Source: Ideonella sp. (lineage in GTDB: Bacteria > Pseudomonadota > Gammaproteobacteria > Burkholderiales > Burkholderiaceae_C). Taken from it: 64,000 bases of DNA. Shown piece after piece: positions 45,864 through 56,997 of the stretch. The stretch covers positions 434,001-498,000 of the forward strand of contig JABTUC010000002.1 in NCBI GenBank assembly GCA_015075545.1. Reading direction: 5' to 3'. The notes beneath the pieces are model-generated. The model was not told the DNA's origin. It did no database searches and saw nothing but the letters and a program-made list of their open reading frames with translations. Numbering within the stretch: position 1 is the stretch's first letter; every line of letters begins with the position of its first letter. The position numbers and the translations under genes are program-made.

Positions 45864-46315
45864 GAACCTCGGCTCCTTCGTTGGGGTGGCACGTCGGGCA
45901 GCGCCAGCACCGGCCGCCTGCCGGTGCTTTGCCACTGCCCGTAGAAATCGATCTTGGCGTCGAGCAGCACCAGGGCCTGGTTCCACTCGGCGATGGTGCG
46001 CTGCACGCGCTCGCGGTGCGCCCGCAGCAGGGCGTGGCGCTCGGCCACGGTGGTGCGCCCTTGCTGCACCAACGCCGAGTAGCGCCGCATCTGCGCGATC
46101 GACATGCCGGTGCGGCGCAGGCGCAGCATCAGTTCGAGCCAGCCCACGTGCGCATCGGCGTACACGCGGCGCCCGCCGCCGTCGCGCGCGACGCCGGGCA
46201 TCAGCCCCTGCTGCTCGTACCAGCGGATCGCGTGCACGCTGTGGCCGGTGCGCGCCGCCAGCGCGCCGATCCTGAAGCCCGGCGCAGTGGCGCCGCGCGG
46301 TGTCGGTGAACCCAT
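45860..46315 (-). CDS. MerR-family transcriptional regulator
   Basis: A 151-residue regulator with the MerR winged helix (FRIGALAARTGHSVHAIRWY, EQQGLMPGVARDGGGRRVYA), the LRRTGMSIAQMRRY helix and a dimerisation coil (RTTVAERHALLRAHRERVQR). No metal-binding Cys, so it probably responds to an organic ligand. It is the first gene of the pxp operon and its likely regulator. Confidence 0.92.
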   Translation of the reverse strand: MGSPTPRGATAPGFRIGALAARTGHSVHAIRWYEQQGLMPGVARDGGGRRVYADAHVGWLELMLRLRRTGMSIAQMRRYSALVQQGRTTVAERHALLRAHRERVQRTIAEWNQALVLLDAKIDFYGQWQSTGRRPVLALPDVPPQRRSRGS

Positions 46316-46403
46316 CGTGTCGCTCCGATGCCGCGATTGGACGGCCTCGAGTGCACTCTAGGTCAACCCGGCCGGCTCAGCACCCGCGTCGGCGCGCCGG
46401 CCT

Positions 46404-46646
46404 TCAGCGCGCCGGTGTCATCGGCCCCACGCTCTGCGCCAGCTCGCCCAGGCACGGCAGGCACAGGCAGCCGGTGTAGCGCGCGCGCAGCTCGGCCAGC
46501 GTGGCCGCGCTCAGGTGCAGCGTCGTGCAGGCGCATGGCTGCGGGTCGTGCACGCCGCAGTGGAAGCCGCGGCCGCAGCGCGGGCAGCGCGCGTCGTCGG
46601 TCGCCGCACCGGCGAGCCCATGGGGTGCGCCCGCCTCAGCCGCCAA
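46404..46646 (-). CDS. Cysteine-rich CWC-type small protein
   Basis: An 80-residue protein with Cys pairs CPRCGRGFHCG, PCAC and GCLCLPCLGEL, matching the small cysteine-rich CWC family of proteobacteria, probably a zinc-binding module. It overlaps the 3' end of matB by 11 bp, so it is co-transcribed. Function unknown. Confidence 0.85.
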   Translation of the reverse strand: MAAEAGAPHGLAGAATDDARCPRCGRGFHCGVHDPQPCACTTLHLSAATLAELRARYTGCLCLPCLGELAQSVGPMTPAR

Positions 46647-48189
46647 ACAATCCCTGGTGCTGCGCCCGCAGCAGGTTCTTCTGCACCTTGCCCATCGCGT
46701 TGCGCGGCAGTTCGCCGACGACGAACACGCGCTTGGGCACCTTGAAGGCGGCGATGCGGTCCTTGAGCGCCGCGGCGATCGCCGCGCCGTCGAGCGTGTG
46801 GCCGAGCTTGGGCACCACCATCGCGACCACGCCTTCGCCGAAGTCGGGGTGCGGCAGGCCGACCACCGCCGACTCGGCGACGCCGGGCAATTCGTTGATG
46901 AAGCCCTCGACCTCGGCCGGGTAGACGTTGTAGCCGCCGCTGATCACCAGATCCTTGCTGCGGCCGACGATGGTCACATAGCCGCGCTCGTCGATCGTGC
47001 CGACGTCGCCGGTCTTGAACCAGCAGTCGGCGGTGAACTCTTCCTTGGTTTTCTGTGGCATGCGCCAGTAGCCGGCGAACACGTTGGGTCCCTTGACCTC
47101 GATGCCGCCGATCTCGCCGGCCGCGCACGCCTGGCCCTGCTCGCCGCGCACGCGCAATTCCACGCCGGGCAGCGCGAAGCCCACCGTGCCGCGGCGGCGC
47201 TCGCCGTCTTCGCGGCGGTACGGGTTGCTGGTGAGCATCACGGTCTCGCTCATGCCGTAGCGCTCGAGAATGGTGTGGCCGGTTCGTTCACGCCAGGCGT
47301 CGAAGGTCTCCACCTGCAGCGGCGCCGAGCCCGAGATGAACAGCCGCATGCGCGCGCAGGCCTCGCGCGTCAGCGCCGGCTCGGCGAGCATGCGCGTGTA
47401 CAGCGTCGGCACGCCCATGAACACCGTGGCCTCGGGCAGCCGCGCGATCACCGCCTTGGGGTCGAAGCGTGCGAACCAGATCATCTTGCTGCCATTGAGC
47501 AGCGCGCCGTGCGAGGCGACGAACAGGCCGTGCACGTGGAAGATCGGCAGCGCGTGGATCAGCACGTCGCCGCCTTGTTCCGGCGTTCGCCAGCCCCAGT
47601 AGTCGTGCAGCACGCGCGCATTGCTCAGCAGGTTGCCGTGCGTCAGCATCGCGCCCTTGCTGCGTCCGGTGGTGCCGCTGGTGTAGAGGATCGCCGCCAG
47701 GTCGTCGGCCGCGCGCGCCACCGGCGCGTGCACGTCGCCCATCCAGCTGGCGCGCTCGAGCAGGCTGCCCGTGCGGTCGGCGCTGAGGGTGAAGACGTTC
47801 TTCGTGCCGCGGCGAAACGCCAGCCGCGAGATCCACGTGAAGTCCTGCGGCGCGCACACCACCACCGCCGGCTCGGCGTCGCCGATGAAGTACTCGATCT
47901 CGGTCTCTCGATACGCGTTGTTCAGCGGCAGGTAGACCAGCCCGGCGCGCTGCACCGCCAGGTACAGCATCAGCGCCTCGACGCTCTTGTCGACCTGCAC
48001 CGCGACGCGCGAACCCGCAGGCAGATCGAGCGACGCGAACACGTTGGCCAGCATCGCGCTGCCGCGATCGAGGTCGCGCCAGGTGTAGTGCAGCGGGGCG
48101 CCGGGGCCGTCGGCGGTGGTGATGGCCGTGGCGTCGAGATCGGCCGGGAATGCAGCGCGCAGAGCCGCGAAGATGCTGTGGTCGCTCAT
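46636..48189 (-). CDS. matB: Malonyl-CoA synthetase MatB (acyl-CoA synthetase family)
   Basis: A 517-residue AMP-forming ligase with ATP motif ILYTSGTTGRSKGAMLTHGN, YGMSETVMLTSNPY, WFKTGDVGTIDERGYVTIVG and the C-terminal catalytic Lys region LPRNAMGKVQKNLL. The match to malonate–CoA ligases is strong in the whole chain. It is divergent from a TRAP transporter and near malonyl-CoA decarboxylase, which completes malonate to acetyl-CoA. Confidence 0.9.
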   Translation of the reverse strand: MSDHSIFAALRAAFPADLDATAITTADGPGAPLHYTWRDLDRGSAMLANVFASLDLPAGSRVAVQVDKSVEALMLYLAVQRAGLVYLPLNNAYRETEIEYFIGDAEPAVVVCAPQDFTWISRLAFRRGTKNVFTLSADRTGSLLERASWMGDVHAPVARAADDLAAILYTSGTTGRSKGAMLTHGNLLSNARVLHDYWGWRTPEQGGDVLIHALPIFHVHGLFVASHGALLNGSKMIWFARFDPKAVIARLPEATVFMGVPTLYTRMLAEPALTREACARMRLFISGSAPLQVETFDAWRERTGHTILERYGMSETVMLTSNPYRREDGERRRGTVGFALPGVELRVRGEQGQACAAGEIGGIEVKGPNVFAGYWRMPQKTKEEFTADCWFKTGDVGTIDERGYVTIVGRSKDLVISGGYNVYPAEVEGFINELPGVAESAVVGLPHPDFGEGVVAMVVPKLGHTLDGAAIAAALKDRIAAFKVPKRVFVVGELPRNAMGKVQKNLLRAQHQGLFGG

Positions 48190-48451
48190 GGCCGATCGGT
48201 GGTCGGGTGCTCGGACTTTGCCTGGGTGTCAGTGCCGGCAGTGGCCGGGGAATGTAGCACCGCGATCGCGGCGCGCCGGCCGGTGGCCAGGGCGCCCGCG
48301 GAGGGCCGCGGCCCGTGCCCTCGGCTCATGGTATTCACCAGAAATCGGGTGCGCCGGGTGTCGCTAGAGTCGGGCGCAAAGCCCGGGCGCTGCGCCGTTG
48401 TTCGGCGCGGCGGGCCGCGGCGCCTGTCAACGACAACCGATGGAGACCGCC

Positions 48452-49453
48452 ATGTCCAACCGCCTGGGCCGCCTCGCCGCGACCGCCCTGATCGCCGCCG
48501 TGCCGCTGTCGGCCGCGCTCGCGCAGACCGTGACGCTGAAGGCGTCGCACCAGTTTCCCGGCGGCAAGGGCGACGTGCGCGACGAGATGGTGCAGATCAT
48601 CGCGCGCGAGGCCAAGGCGGCCAACGTCGGCCTCGAGGTGCAAGTGTTCCCCGGCGCCTCGCTGTTCAAGGCGAGCGAGCAGTGGAACGCGCTGGTCAAC
48701 GGCCAGCTCGACATCTCGTCGTTCCCGCTCGACTACGCCAGCGGCAAGGTGCGCGCGTTCGGCGCCACGCTGATGCCCGGGCTGGTGCGCAGCCACGACC
48801 GCGCCGCGCGGCTCAACGACTCGCCGTTCATGAAGGAGATCCGCGCCAAGATCGACAAGGCCGGCGTGATCGTGCTGTCGGACGCCTGGCTCGCCGGCGC
48901 GATGGCCTCCAAGCGCGGCTGCATCCGCACGCCGGCTGACGTGAAGGGCCTGAAGATCCGCTCGGCCGGGCCCACCTTCGCGCAGATGTGGCAGGCCGCC
49001 GGCGCGACGATCGTGTCGATTCCGAGCAACGAGGTCTACAACGCGCTGCAGACCGGCGTGGCCGAGGCCACCGACACCAGCGCCGGCAGCTTCGTGTCGT
49101 TCCGCCTCTACGAGCAGGTGAAGTGCCTCACCGCGCCCGGCGACAACGCGCTGTGGTTCATGTACGAGCCGGTGCTGATGTCGAAGAAGTCGTTCGACCG
49201 CCTCGACCAGAAGCAGCGCGACGCGCTGCTGGCCGCCGGCCGCAAGGCGCAGGCGTACTTCGCCAAGGAGACCCGCGGCCTCGACGACAAGCTGGTCAAG
49301 ACCTTCAAGGAGCACAACGTCGAGGTGGTGACGCTGACGCCCGCGGAGTACGACGCCTGGCTGAAGGTGGCGCGCGAAAGCTCGTACGCCGAGTTCGCCA
49401 AGGAAGTGCCCGACGGCAAGCAACTGATCGACGCCGCGCTTGCAGTCAAGTAG
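48452..49453 (+). CDS. dctP: TRAP transporter solute-binding protein (DctP type), likely malonate
   Basis: A 333-residue periplasmic protein with signal MSNRLGRLAATALIAAVPLSAALA. TRAP motifs are LKASHQFPGGKGDVRDEMVQ, WNALVNGQLDIS, DVKGLKIRSAGP (carboxylate-binding Arg) and VSIPSNEVYNALQTGVAEAT. Start at ATG 48452, with the GGAG of an upstream in-frame ATG serving as ribosome site. The substrate is inferred from matB and the decarboxylase. Confidence 0.92.
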   Translation: MSNRLGRLAATALIAAVPLSAALAQTVTLKASHQFPGGKGDVRDEMVQIIAREAKAANVGLEVQVFPGASLFKASEQWNALVNGQLDISSFPLDYASGKVRAFGATLMPGLVRSHDRAARLNDSPFMKEIRAKIDKAGVIVLSDAWLAGAMASKRGCIRTPADVKGLKIRSAGPTFAQMWQAAGATIVSIPSNEVYNALQTGVAEATDTSAGSFVSFRLYEQVKCLTAPGDNALWFMYEPVLMSKKSFDRLDQKQRDALLAAGRKAQAYFAKETRGLDDKLVKTFKEHNVEVVTLTPAEYDAWLKVARESSYAEFAKEVPDGKQLIDAALAVK

Positions 49454-49976
49454 CCCCTCCGCGCTGGAGCGTTTCAGCCGCGCGGTGCGCGGCGTCTCGT
49501 TCGTGCTGGGCGTGGTCGCCGCGGGGCTGATCGCGCTCGGCGTGGTGGTGGTCTGCGAGATGGTGTTCGTGCGCTACGCGCTCGGCCACAACACCATCTG
49601 GCAGACCGACTTCGTCACCTACAGCCTGGTGGCCGCCACCTTCATCGGCAGCCCCTACGTGCTGATGACGCGCGGCCACGTCAACGTCGACGTGCTGCCG
49701 CACTACGCCGGCGAGCGCCAGCGCTACCGCCTGGCGGTGTTCGCCGCGTTCGTGACGCTGGCCTTCGCGGTGGTAATGGCCGTGCTCACCTTCCTGTTCT
49801 GGAAGGAGGCGTGGGACAACCGCTGGGTGTCCGACACCATGTGGCGCGCCCGGCTGTGGATTCCGTACGCCAGCATGCCGATCGGCCTGACCGTGCTCGC
49901 GCTGCAGAGCCTGGTGGATCTGCTGGCGCTGCTCAGCGGCCGCGAGCCGCCGTTCGGCATGTCGAGGGTGAACTGA
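49440..49976 (+). CDS. dctQ: TRAP transporter small permease (DctQ type)
   Basis: A 178-residue four-helix membrane protein: FVLGVVAAGLIALGVVVVCE, VTYSLVAATFIGSPYVLMTR, GHVNVDVL, LAVFAAFVTLAFAVVMAVLT, WIPYASMPIGLTVLALQSLV. A TTG at 49440 overlapping dctP is the first possible start. Between dctP and dctM in the usual order. Confidence 0.92.
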   Translation: MQSSSPSALERFSRAVRGVSFVLGVVAAGLIALGVVVVCEMVFVRYALGHNTIWQTDFVTYSLVAATFIGSPYVLMTRGHVNVDVLPHYAGERQRYRLAVFAAFVTLAFAVVMAVLTFLFWKEAWDNRWVSDTMWRARLWIPYASMPIGLTVLALQSLVDLLALLSGREPPFGMSRVN

Positions 49977-50034
49977 TGAGCGTGCAGGGCAGCTTCCGGC
50001 CGCCAGCCGCGCGGCACGCCATGCGGAGGATCCG

Positions 50035-51342
50035 GTGAGCCCGCTCACCCAGGGCCTGGTGGTGCTGCTGGTGACGCTGGCGATGCTGCTGTCGGGCGCG
50101 CCGGTGGCGTTCGGCCTGGGCGTGATCTCGATCGTCTTCATCGTGGTGTTTCACGGCCTGGCTGCGCTCAACGTGGTCGCCGAGACCTTCTACGCCGGCT
50201 TGAACGATTTCACGCTGGTGTCGATCCCGATGTTCGTGATGATGGGCGCGGCGATCGGCTCGTCGCCCGCGGGCAAGGATCTGTACGAGGCGCTGGAACG
50301 CTGGCTCTATCGGCTGCCGGGCGGGCTGGCGATCTCCAACCTCGGCGCTTGCGCGCTGTTCGCCGCGCTCACCGGCTCGTCGCCGGCGTGCTGCGCGGCG
50401 ATCGGCAAGATGGGCATTCCGGAGATGCGCAAGCGCGGCTATCCGGACGACGTGGCCACCGGCTCGATCTGCGCCGGCGGCACGCTCGGCATCTTGATCC
50501 CGCCGTCGATCACGCTGATCCTCTACGGCATCGCCACCGAGACCTCGATCGGCCGGCTGTTCCTCGCCGGTGTGCTGCCCGGCGTGCTGCTGACCGGCCT
50601 GTTCATGCTGTGGACGCTGTTCATCATCTGGAAGCGCGGCTACCGCGCGCACGCGGTGGGCTTTCGCTATGCGTGGCGCGAGAAGTTCCAGTCGATCCCG
50701 AAGGTGGCGCCGTTCCTGGCGATCATCGTCGGCGTGATGTACGTGCTGTACGGCGGCGTGGCCACGCCGTCGGAGGCCGCGGGAGTCGGCGCCGCGCTGT
50801 GCGTGGTGATGGCGGTGCTGATCTACCGCATGTGGCGGCCCGCCGACTGGTGGCTCATCCTGCGCGACACGATGCGCGAGTCGGTGATGATCCTGATGAT
50901 CATCGCCGCGGCGGTGCTGTTCGGCTACATGCTGACCTCGCTGTACCTGACGCAGACGCTGGCGCAGGCGATCGCCGACATGCACGCCAACAAGTGGGTG
51001 CTGATGGCGCTGATCAACCTCTTCCTGCTGGTGTGCGGCTTCTTCATCCCGCCGGCGGCGATCATCCTGATGACCGCGCCGATCCTCTACCCGATCATCA
51101 AGGCGGCGGGGTTCGACCCGATCTGGTTCGGCGTGGTGCTGACGATCAACATGGAGATCGGCCTCATCCACCCGCCGGTGGGGCTGAACATCTACATCGT
51201 CAAGTCGATCGCCCCCGACGTGCCGGTGACGCGCATCATGTGGGGCACGATCCCGTACGTGTTGTGCATGATGCTGGCGATCGTCATCCTGTGCGTGTTC
51301 CCCGAGATCGCGACCTGGCTGCCGGAGAAGCTGATGGGCTGA
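50035..51342 (+). CDS. dctM: TRAP transporter large permease (DctM type)
   Basis: A 435-residue, about 12-helix permease: LLSGAPVAFGLGVISIVFIV, PMFVMMGAAIGSSPAGKDLY, GSSPACCAAIGKMGIPEM, GSICAGGTLGILIPPSITLI and EIGLIHPPVGLNIYIVKSIA. GTG start with GGAGGA upstream. It uses a Na+ gradient to import the substrate with DctP and DctQ. Confidence 0.95.
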   Translation: MSPLTQGLVVLLVTLAMLLSGAPVAFGLGVISIVFIVVFHGLAALNVVAETFYAGLNDFTLVSIPMFVMMGAAIGSSPAGKDLYEALERWLYRLPGGLAISNLGACALFAALTGSSPACCAAIGKMGIPEMRKRGYPDDVATGSICAGGTLGILIPPSITLILYGIATETSIGRLFLAGVLPGVLLTGLFMLWTLFIIWKRGYRAHAVGFRYAWREKFQSIPKVAPFLAIIVGVMYVLYGGVATPSEAAGVGAALCVVMAVLIYRMWRPADWWLILRDTMRESVMILMIIAAAVLFGYMLTSLYLTQTLAQAIADMHANKWVLMALINLFLLVCGFFIPPAAIILMTAPILYPIIKAAGFDPIWFGVVLTINMEIGLIHPPVGLNIYIVKSIAPDVPVTRIMWGTIPYVLCMMLAIVILCVFPEIATWLPEKLMG

Positions 51343-51385
51343 GGCCGGACGCAAGGGCCCGGAAGGGGCCTTGCGCCTGCCGAAG

Positions 51386-51412
51386 GCCCGGCCGCGATAC
51401 CAGCGGCCGGGC
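51386..51412. terminator. Bidirectional terminator hairpin
   Basis: Perfect 10-bp arms (GCCCGGCCGC / GCGGCCGGGC) around a 7-nt loop, between the convergent dctM and malonyl-CoA decarboxylase genes. A weaker hairpin (GCAAGGGCCC / GGGGCCTTGC) precedes it. Confidence 0.65.
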
Positions 51413-51431
51413 TGGGGGGCTTAGCTGACGT

Positions 51432-52748
51432 TCACGCCAGCAGCGCCGACAGCGCGCGCGAGTGCACGGCGCGGCCGGCCACGAAACGGTCGTGGTTGGC
51501 CTCGATGCGCCCGAGGTCGTACAGGTAGTTCACCATCAGCCCGGCCGACTGCCTGAGCCCCTTGGCCGACAGATCGGCGTTCGCGTTCAGCCGCTCGAGC
51601 CGAGCGCCGTTGTCGAGGTGGAACCGCGCCACCGGGTCGCCGCCGGCCGTGGGCGACGCCAGCACCAGGTACAGCGCGGCCAGTCGCCACAGCGCCTGGT
51701 GGGCCTCGGCGGGCATCATCTGCAGCGACCCGGCACGGGTGAGCGCGGCGAGGTCGTCGCCGCTGGCCTTGCGCAGCATGGCCAGCGCCTGCTGCGCCGC
51801 CTCGGCCTGCGCCGGCTTGATGCCCGGCAGCGAATCGGCACGCTGCAGCCGCGCCAGCCACGGCACCAGCGTGGGAATCGGCGACAGCGTGCAGAAGGCC
51901 TTGAGCTGCGGCAGCTCGCGCTTGAGTTCGTCGGCGACGCGCTTGATCAGGAAGTTGCCGAGCGAGACGCCCCTCAGACCGGGCTGGCAGTTGCTGATCG
52001 AGTAGAACACCGCGACCTTGAACTGCTCGGCCGCCAGCGGCGTCGAGCGCTTGTCGATCAGCGGCGCGATCGCGCCGGCGATCTCGGGCACCAGCGCCAC
52101 CTCGACGAAGATCAGCGGCTCGTCGGGCAGTTGCGGGTGAAAGAAGGCGAAGCAGCGGCGGTCGGGCTGCAAGCGGCGGCGCAGGTCGTCCCAGCCGTCG
52201 ATCTGGTGCACCGCCTCGTGGTGGATGATCTGCTCGAGCAGGTGCGCCGGCGCGCGCCAGTCGACGCGGCGCAACTGCAGGAAGCCGGGGTTGAACCAGC
52301 TCGACAGCAGGTGCAGCAGGTCGACCTCGACCGTCCTCAACTGCGGGCTCCTGGGCAGCCGCTCGAGCAACGCGTGGCGCAGCCGCACGATCGCCGCGGT
52401 GGCTCCGGGGGCGCGGTTGAGGCGCCTGAACAGCTCCTGCCGCGGCGGCTCGGCCACCTGCGTCAGCCGCGTCAACTCGTCGACGCCGCCCGGGTTGGCG
52501 GCATACGCCTTGGCGCAGGCGAGCACGACCTTGGGGTCGGGGCTGAAGTCGCGCGCCAGGTGATCGAAGAAGCGCGTTCGCCGGTCGTCGGCCAGCGCGT
52601 CGATGCGCTGCACGATGCCCGCCGCGATCGCCGGGCCGTTGGCCTCGCCACGCCCCGACAGCAGCCGGCGGCACTCGGCGAGCAGCGAGCGCAGCGCATG
52701 GTCCTGGCGCAGGCCCTGCGCCTTCGATTTCAAGTCGGCCAGCAACAC
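51432..52748 (-). CDS. matA: Malonyl-CoA decarboxylase
   Basis: A 438-residue enzyme converting malonyl-CoA to acetyl-CoA and CO2. Family motifs are WRAPAHLLEQIIHHEAVHQI, CFAFFHPQLPDEPLIFVEVA, KVAVFYSISNCQPGLRGVSL and GNFLIKRVADELK. A helical N-terminal domain precedes the catalytic fold. GTG start at 52748 (VLLADLKSKAQG); the open frame extends upstream without a family match. It is divergent from the sigma-54 activator. Confidence 0.92.
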   Translation of the reverse strand: MLLADLKSKAQGLRQDHALRSLLAECRRLLSGRGEANGPAIAAGIVQRIDALADDRRTRFFDHLARDFSPDPKVVLACAKAYAANPGGVDELTRLTQVAEPPRQELFRRLNRAPGATAAIVRLRHALLERLPRSPQLRTVEVDLLHLLSSWFNPGFLQLRRVDWRAPAHLLEQIIHHEAVHQIDGWDDLRRRLQPDRRCFAFFHPQLPDEPLIFVEVALVPEIAGAIAPLIDKRSTPLAAEQFKVAVFYSISNCQPGLRGVSLGNFLIKRVADELKRELPQLKAFCTLSPIPTLVPWLARLQRADSLPGIKPAQAEAAQQALAMLRKASGDDLAALTRAGSLQMMPAEAHQALWRLAALYLVLASPTAGGDPVARFHLDNGARLERLNANADLSAKGLRQSAGLMVNYLYDLGRIEANHDRFVAGRAVHSRALSALLA

Positions 52749-52854
52749 GGGCGCACTCCGGTGAAGGCGCCATGTTGCCACCGCATGCGGCGCTGCGGGT
52801 TTGCCGCAGTCTGCGCGGCGGGCGCAGCGGCACGCGCACGCTACAGTTGCCGCG

Positions 52855-54309
<1,455 letters not shown>

Positions 54310-54515
54310 CGTGCGCTGGCGGCCCGCCCAGGGAGCGTCGCAGCTCGAACTCGTCCGGATGCTCAGCATGGCCGCGCTGTTTCGCGGGCGGCCGTCGCGA
54401 CGATCTGATCGACGCGATTGCAAGTGAAGGCGCAACCGACGTCGTGCACAGGTGCTGACACCCGTCTGAATCGGGCCTGTCGGTCCTGCGCCCGCATACC
54501 GCGCAGAATCGCCCC

Positions 54516-55617
<1,102 letters not shown>

Positions 55618-55628
<11 letters not shown>

Positions 55629-56265
55629 TCTTGCGCTGCGCGAGCAGCTCGTGGCGGCGGTGCGCGAGCTCGATCGGCTTGGCCTCAACCGTGGCAGCAC
55701 CGGCAACGCGAGCGTGCGCGGCAGCGCGCTCGACGGTTGCTGGATCACGCCCACCGGCATGGGCGCCGAGGCCGGCGTCGACGATCTGGTGTGGCTGGGC
55801 GACGACGGCGGCGTGCGCGGCGCCTGGCAGCCCTCGAGCGAGGCGCCGTTCCACCGCGCGGTGTACGCGGCGCGCGCCGACCTGCACGCCGTGGTGCACG
55901 TGCACTCGGTGCACGCCACGGCGCTGGCGTGCCTGCGCCGGCCGCTGCCGGCCTTTCACTACATGGTGGCGGTGGCCGGCGGCGACAGCGTGCCGTGCGT
56001 GCCCTATCACCTGTTCGGCAGCGAGGCGCTTTCGCAGGCGGTGGCGCAGGCCTTCGGCGGTCGCCACGCCTGCCTGCTCGCCAACCACGGCCTGGTAGCC
56101 GGTGGCACCTCGCTCGCGCACGCGATGTCGGTGGCGCTGGAAATCGAGTCGCTGTGCGAGGCGTACCTTGCCGCGCTGGCGGCGGGCGAGCCGGCCTTGC
56201 TGTCGCGCGACGAGATGGCCGCGGTGATCGCGAGGTTCAAGACCTACCGCGCCGCACGGCGCTGA
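55618..56265 (+). CDS. Class II aldolase, probably methylthioribulose/5-deoxyribulose-1-phosphate aldolase
   Basis: A 215-residue zinc enzyme of the aldolase II/adducin family: LGLNRGSTGNASVRG, WITPTGMGAE, SSEAPFHRAVYAARADLHAV (catalytic Glu), VHVHSVHATALA (zinc His pair) and CLLANHGLVAGGTSLAHAMS (third His). With MtnA it fits the DHAP shunt that salvages methylthioadenosine and 5'-deoxyadenosine. MtnB dehydratase is the alternative; the fuculose-aldolase-like N-terminus and absence of mtnC/D nearby favour aldolase. Confidence 0.82.
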
Positions 56266-56316
56266 CGTCGCCTGCAGGGTGTCGAGCCAGACGCTCGACA
56301 CCCGGCCAGAGACCGG

Positions 56317-56655
56317 TCAGTTCATGTACGCGCGGGCCTCCTCGCCCGGGTCGGGCAGGCCGGCGATGCGCCACAGGCTGCGGCAGCTCGGAAACAACTG
56401 GTGCGCGCGGCCGGGTTCGATGCCGGCGGCACGGCAGATCAGCCGCATCACCGGCAGTGCGCCGATCGCGAAGTAGCGTTCGCGCACGAGGTCGATCACC
56501 TCCCAGTGCTTGGGCGACAGCGAAGGCACGCCTTCGTCGGCGGCTATCTGCGCGGCCAGCACCGGTGTCCAGCGCGCGCTATCGCCGAGGAAGCCTTCGT
56601 CGTCGAACCAGGCGCTCAGGGGTGCTCGGGCGGCGGAGCTGAAGTGGGTGTTCAT
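56317..56655 (-). CDS. DsrC/TusE-family protein lacking the terminal cysteines
   Basis: A 112-residue protein with the DsrC/TusE core: LGDSARWTPVLAAQIAADEG, LSPKHWEVIDLVRERYFAIG, LPVMRLICRAAGIEPGRAHQ, LFPSCRSLWRIAGLPDPGEE. The C-terminal arm that normally ends IAGLPKPTGC-X instead reads IAGLPDPGEEARAYMN. The penultimate Cys is missing and the second (just before the IAGLP motif) is Trp-Arg; Cys91 is offset. It may be a regulatory relative rather than a sulphur carrier. Confidence 0.82.
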   Translation of the reverse strand: MNTHFSSAARAPLSAWFDDEGFLGDSARWTPVLAAQIAADEGVPSLSPKHWEVIDLVRERYFAIGALPVMRLICRAAGIEPGRAHQLFPSCRSLWRIAGLPDPGEEARAYMN

Positions 56656-56997
56656 CGACCAAGCCGGGTGGAGCGCGCTGATCGGCACTCTAGGCCGCGC
56701 TCGCTGCCGCACAAACTACACAATCGTGATGCGCATGTGCCCGCGGGTTATGTGGTCCGGTGCATCGGTGACCGGTTTTCGGTCACAGGCCGGAGCAAGT
56801 GTCCGACCGGCGGGCACTGACTGCACCGTCGCGCAGGCTTCGGGGCCGGTACCGAGCTACGAGGCTCGTGCCGACCTCGGTGATTACCCTGATCCTGATG
56901 GGCGCGGCATACCGCTTGCATGATGTCGGCGTGCCAGATCGGCGCGCCGACCCTCGACGCGCCGTTCTCCTCTCATCAGGCCCTGCAGGAGACCCGC
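56656..56997. other. Intergenic region with an inverted repeat
   Basis: 342 bp between the DsrC-like gene and the binding-protein gene, which are divergent. It contains a perfect inverted repeat GTGACCG-N5-CGGTCAC (56768-56786), a possible operator. No supported ORF. Confidence 0.5.

Noticed and set aside
52749..52854. Sigma-54 promoter between malonyl-CoA decarboxylase and its activator
   Set aside because: No TGGCAC-N5-TTGC-like sequence with correct GG/GC spacing on either strand.
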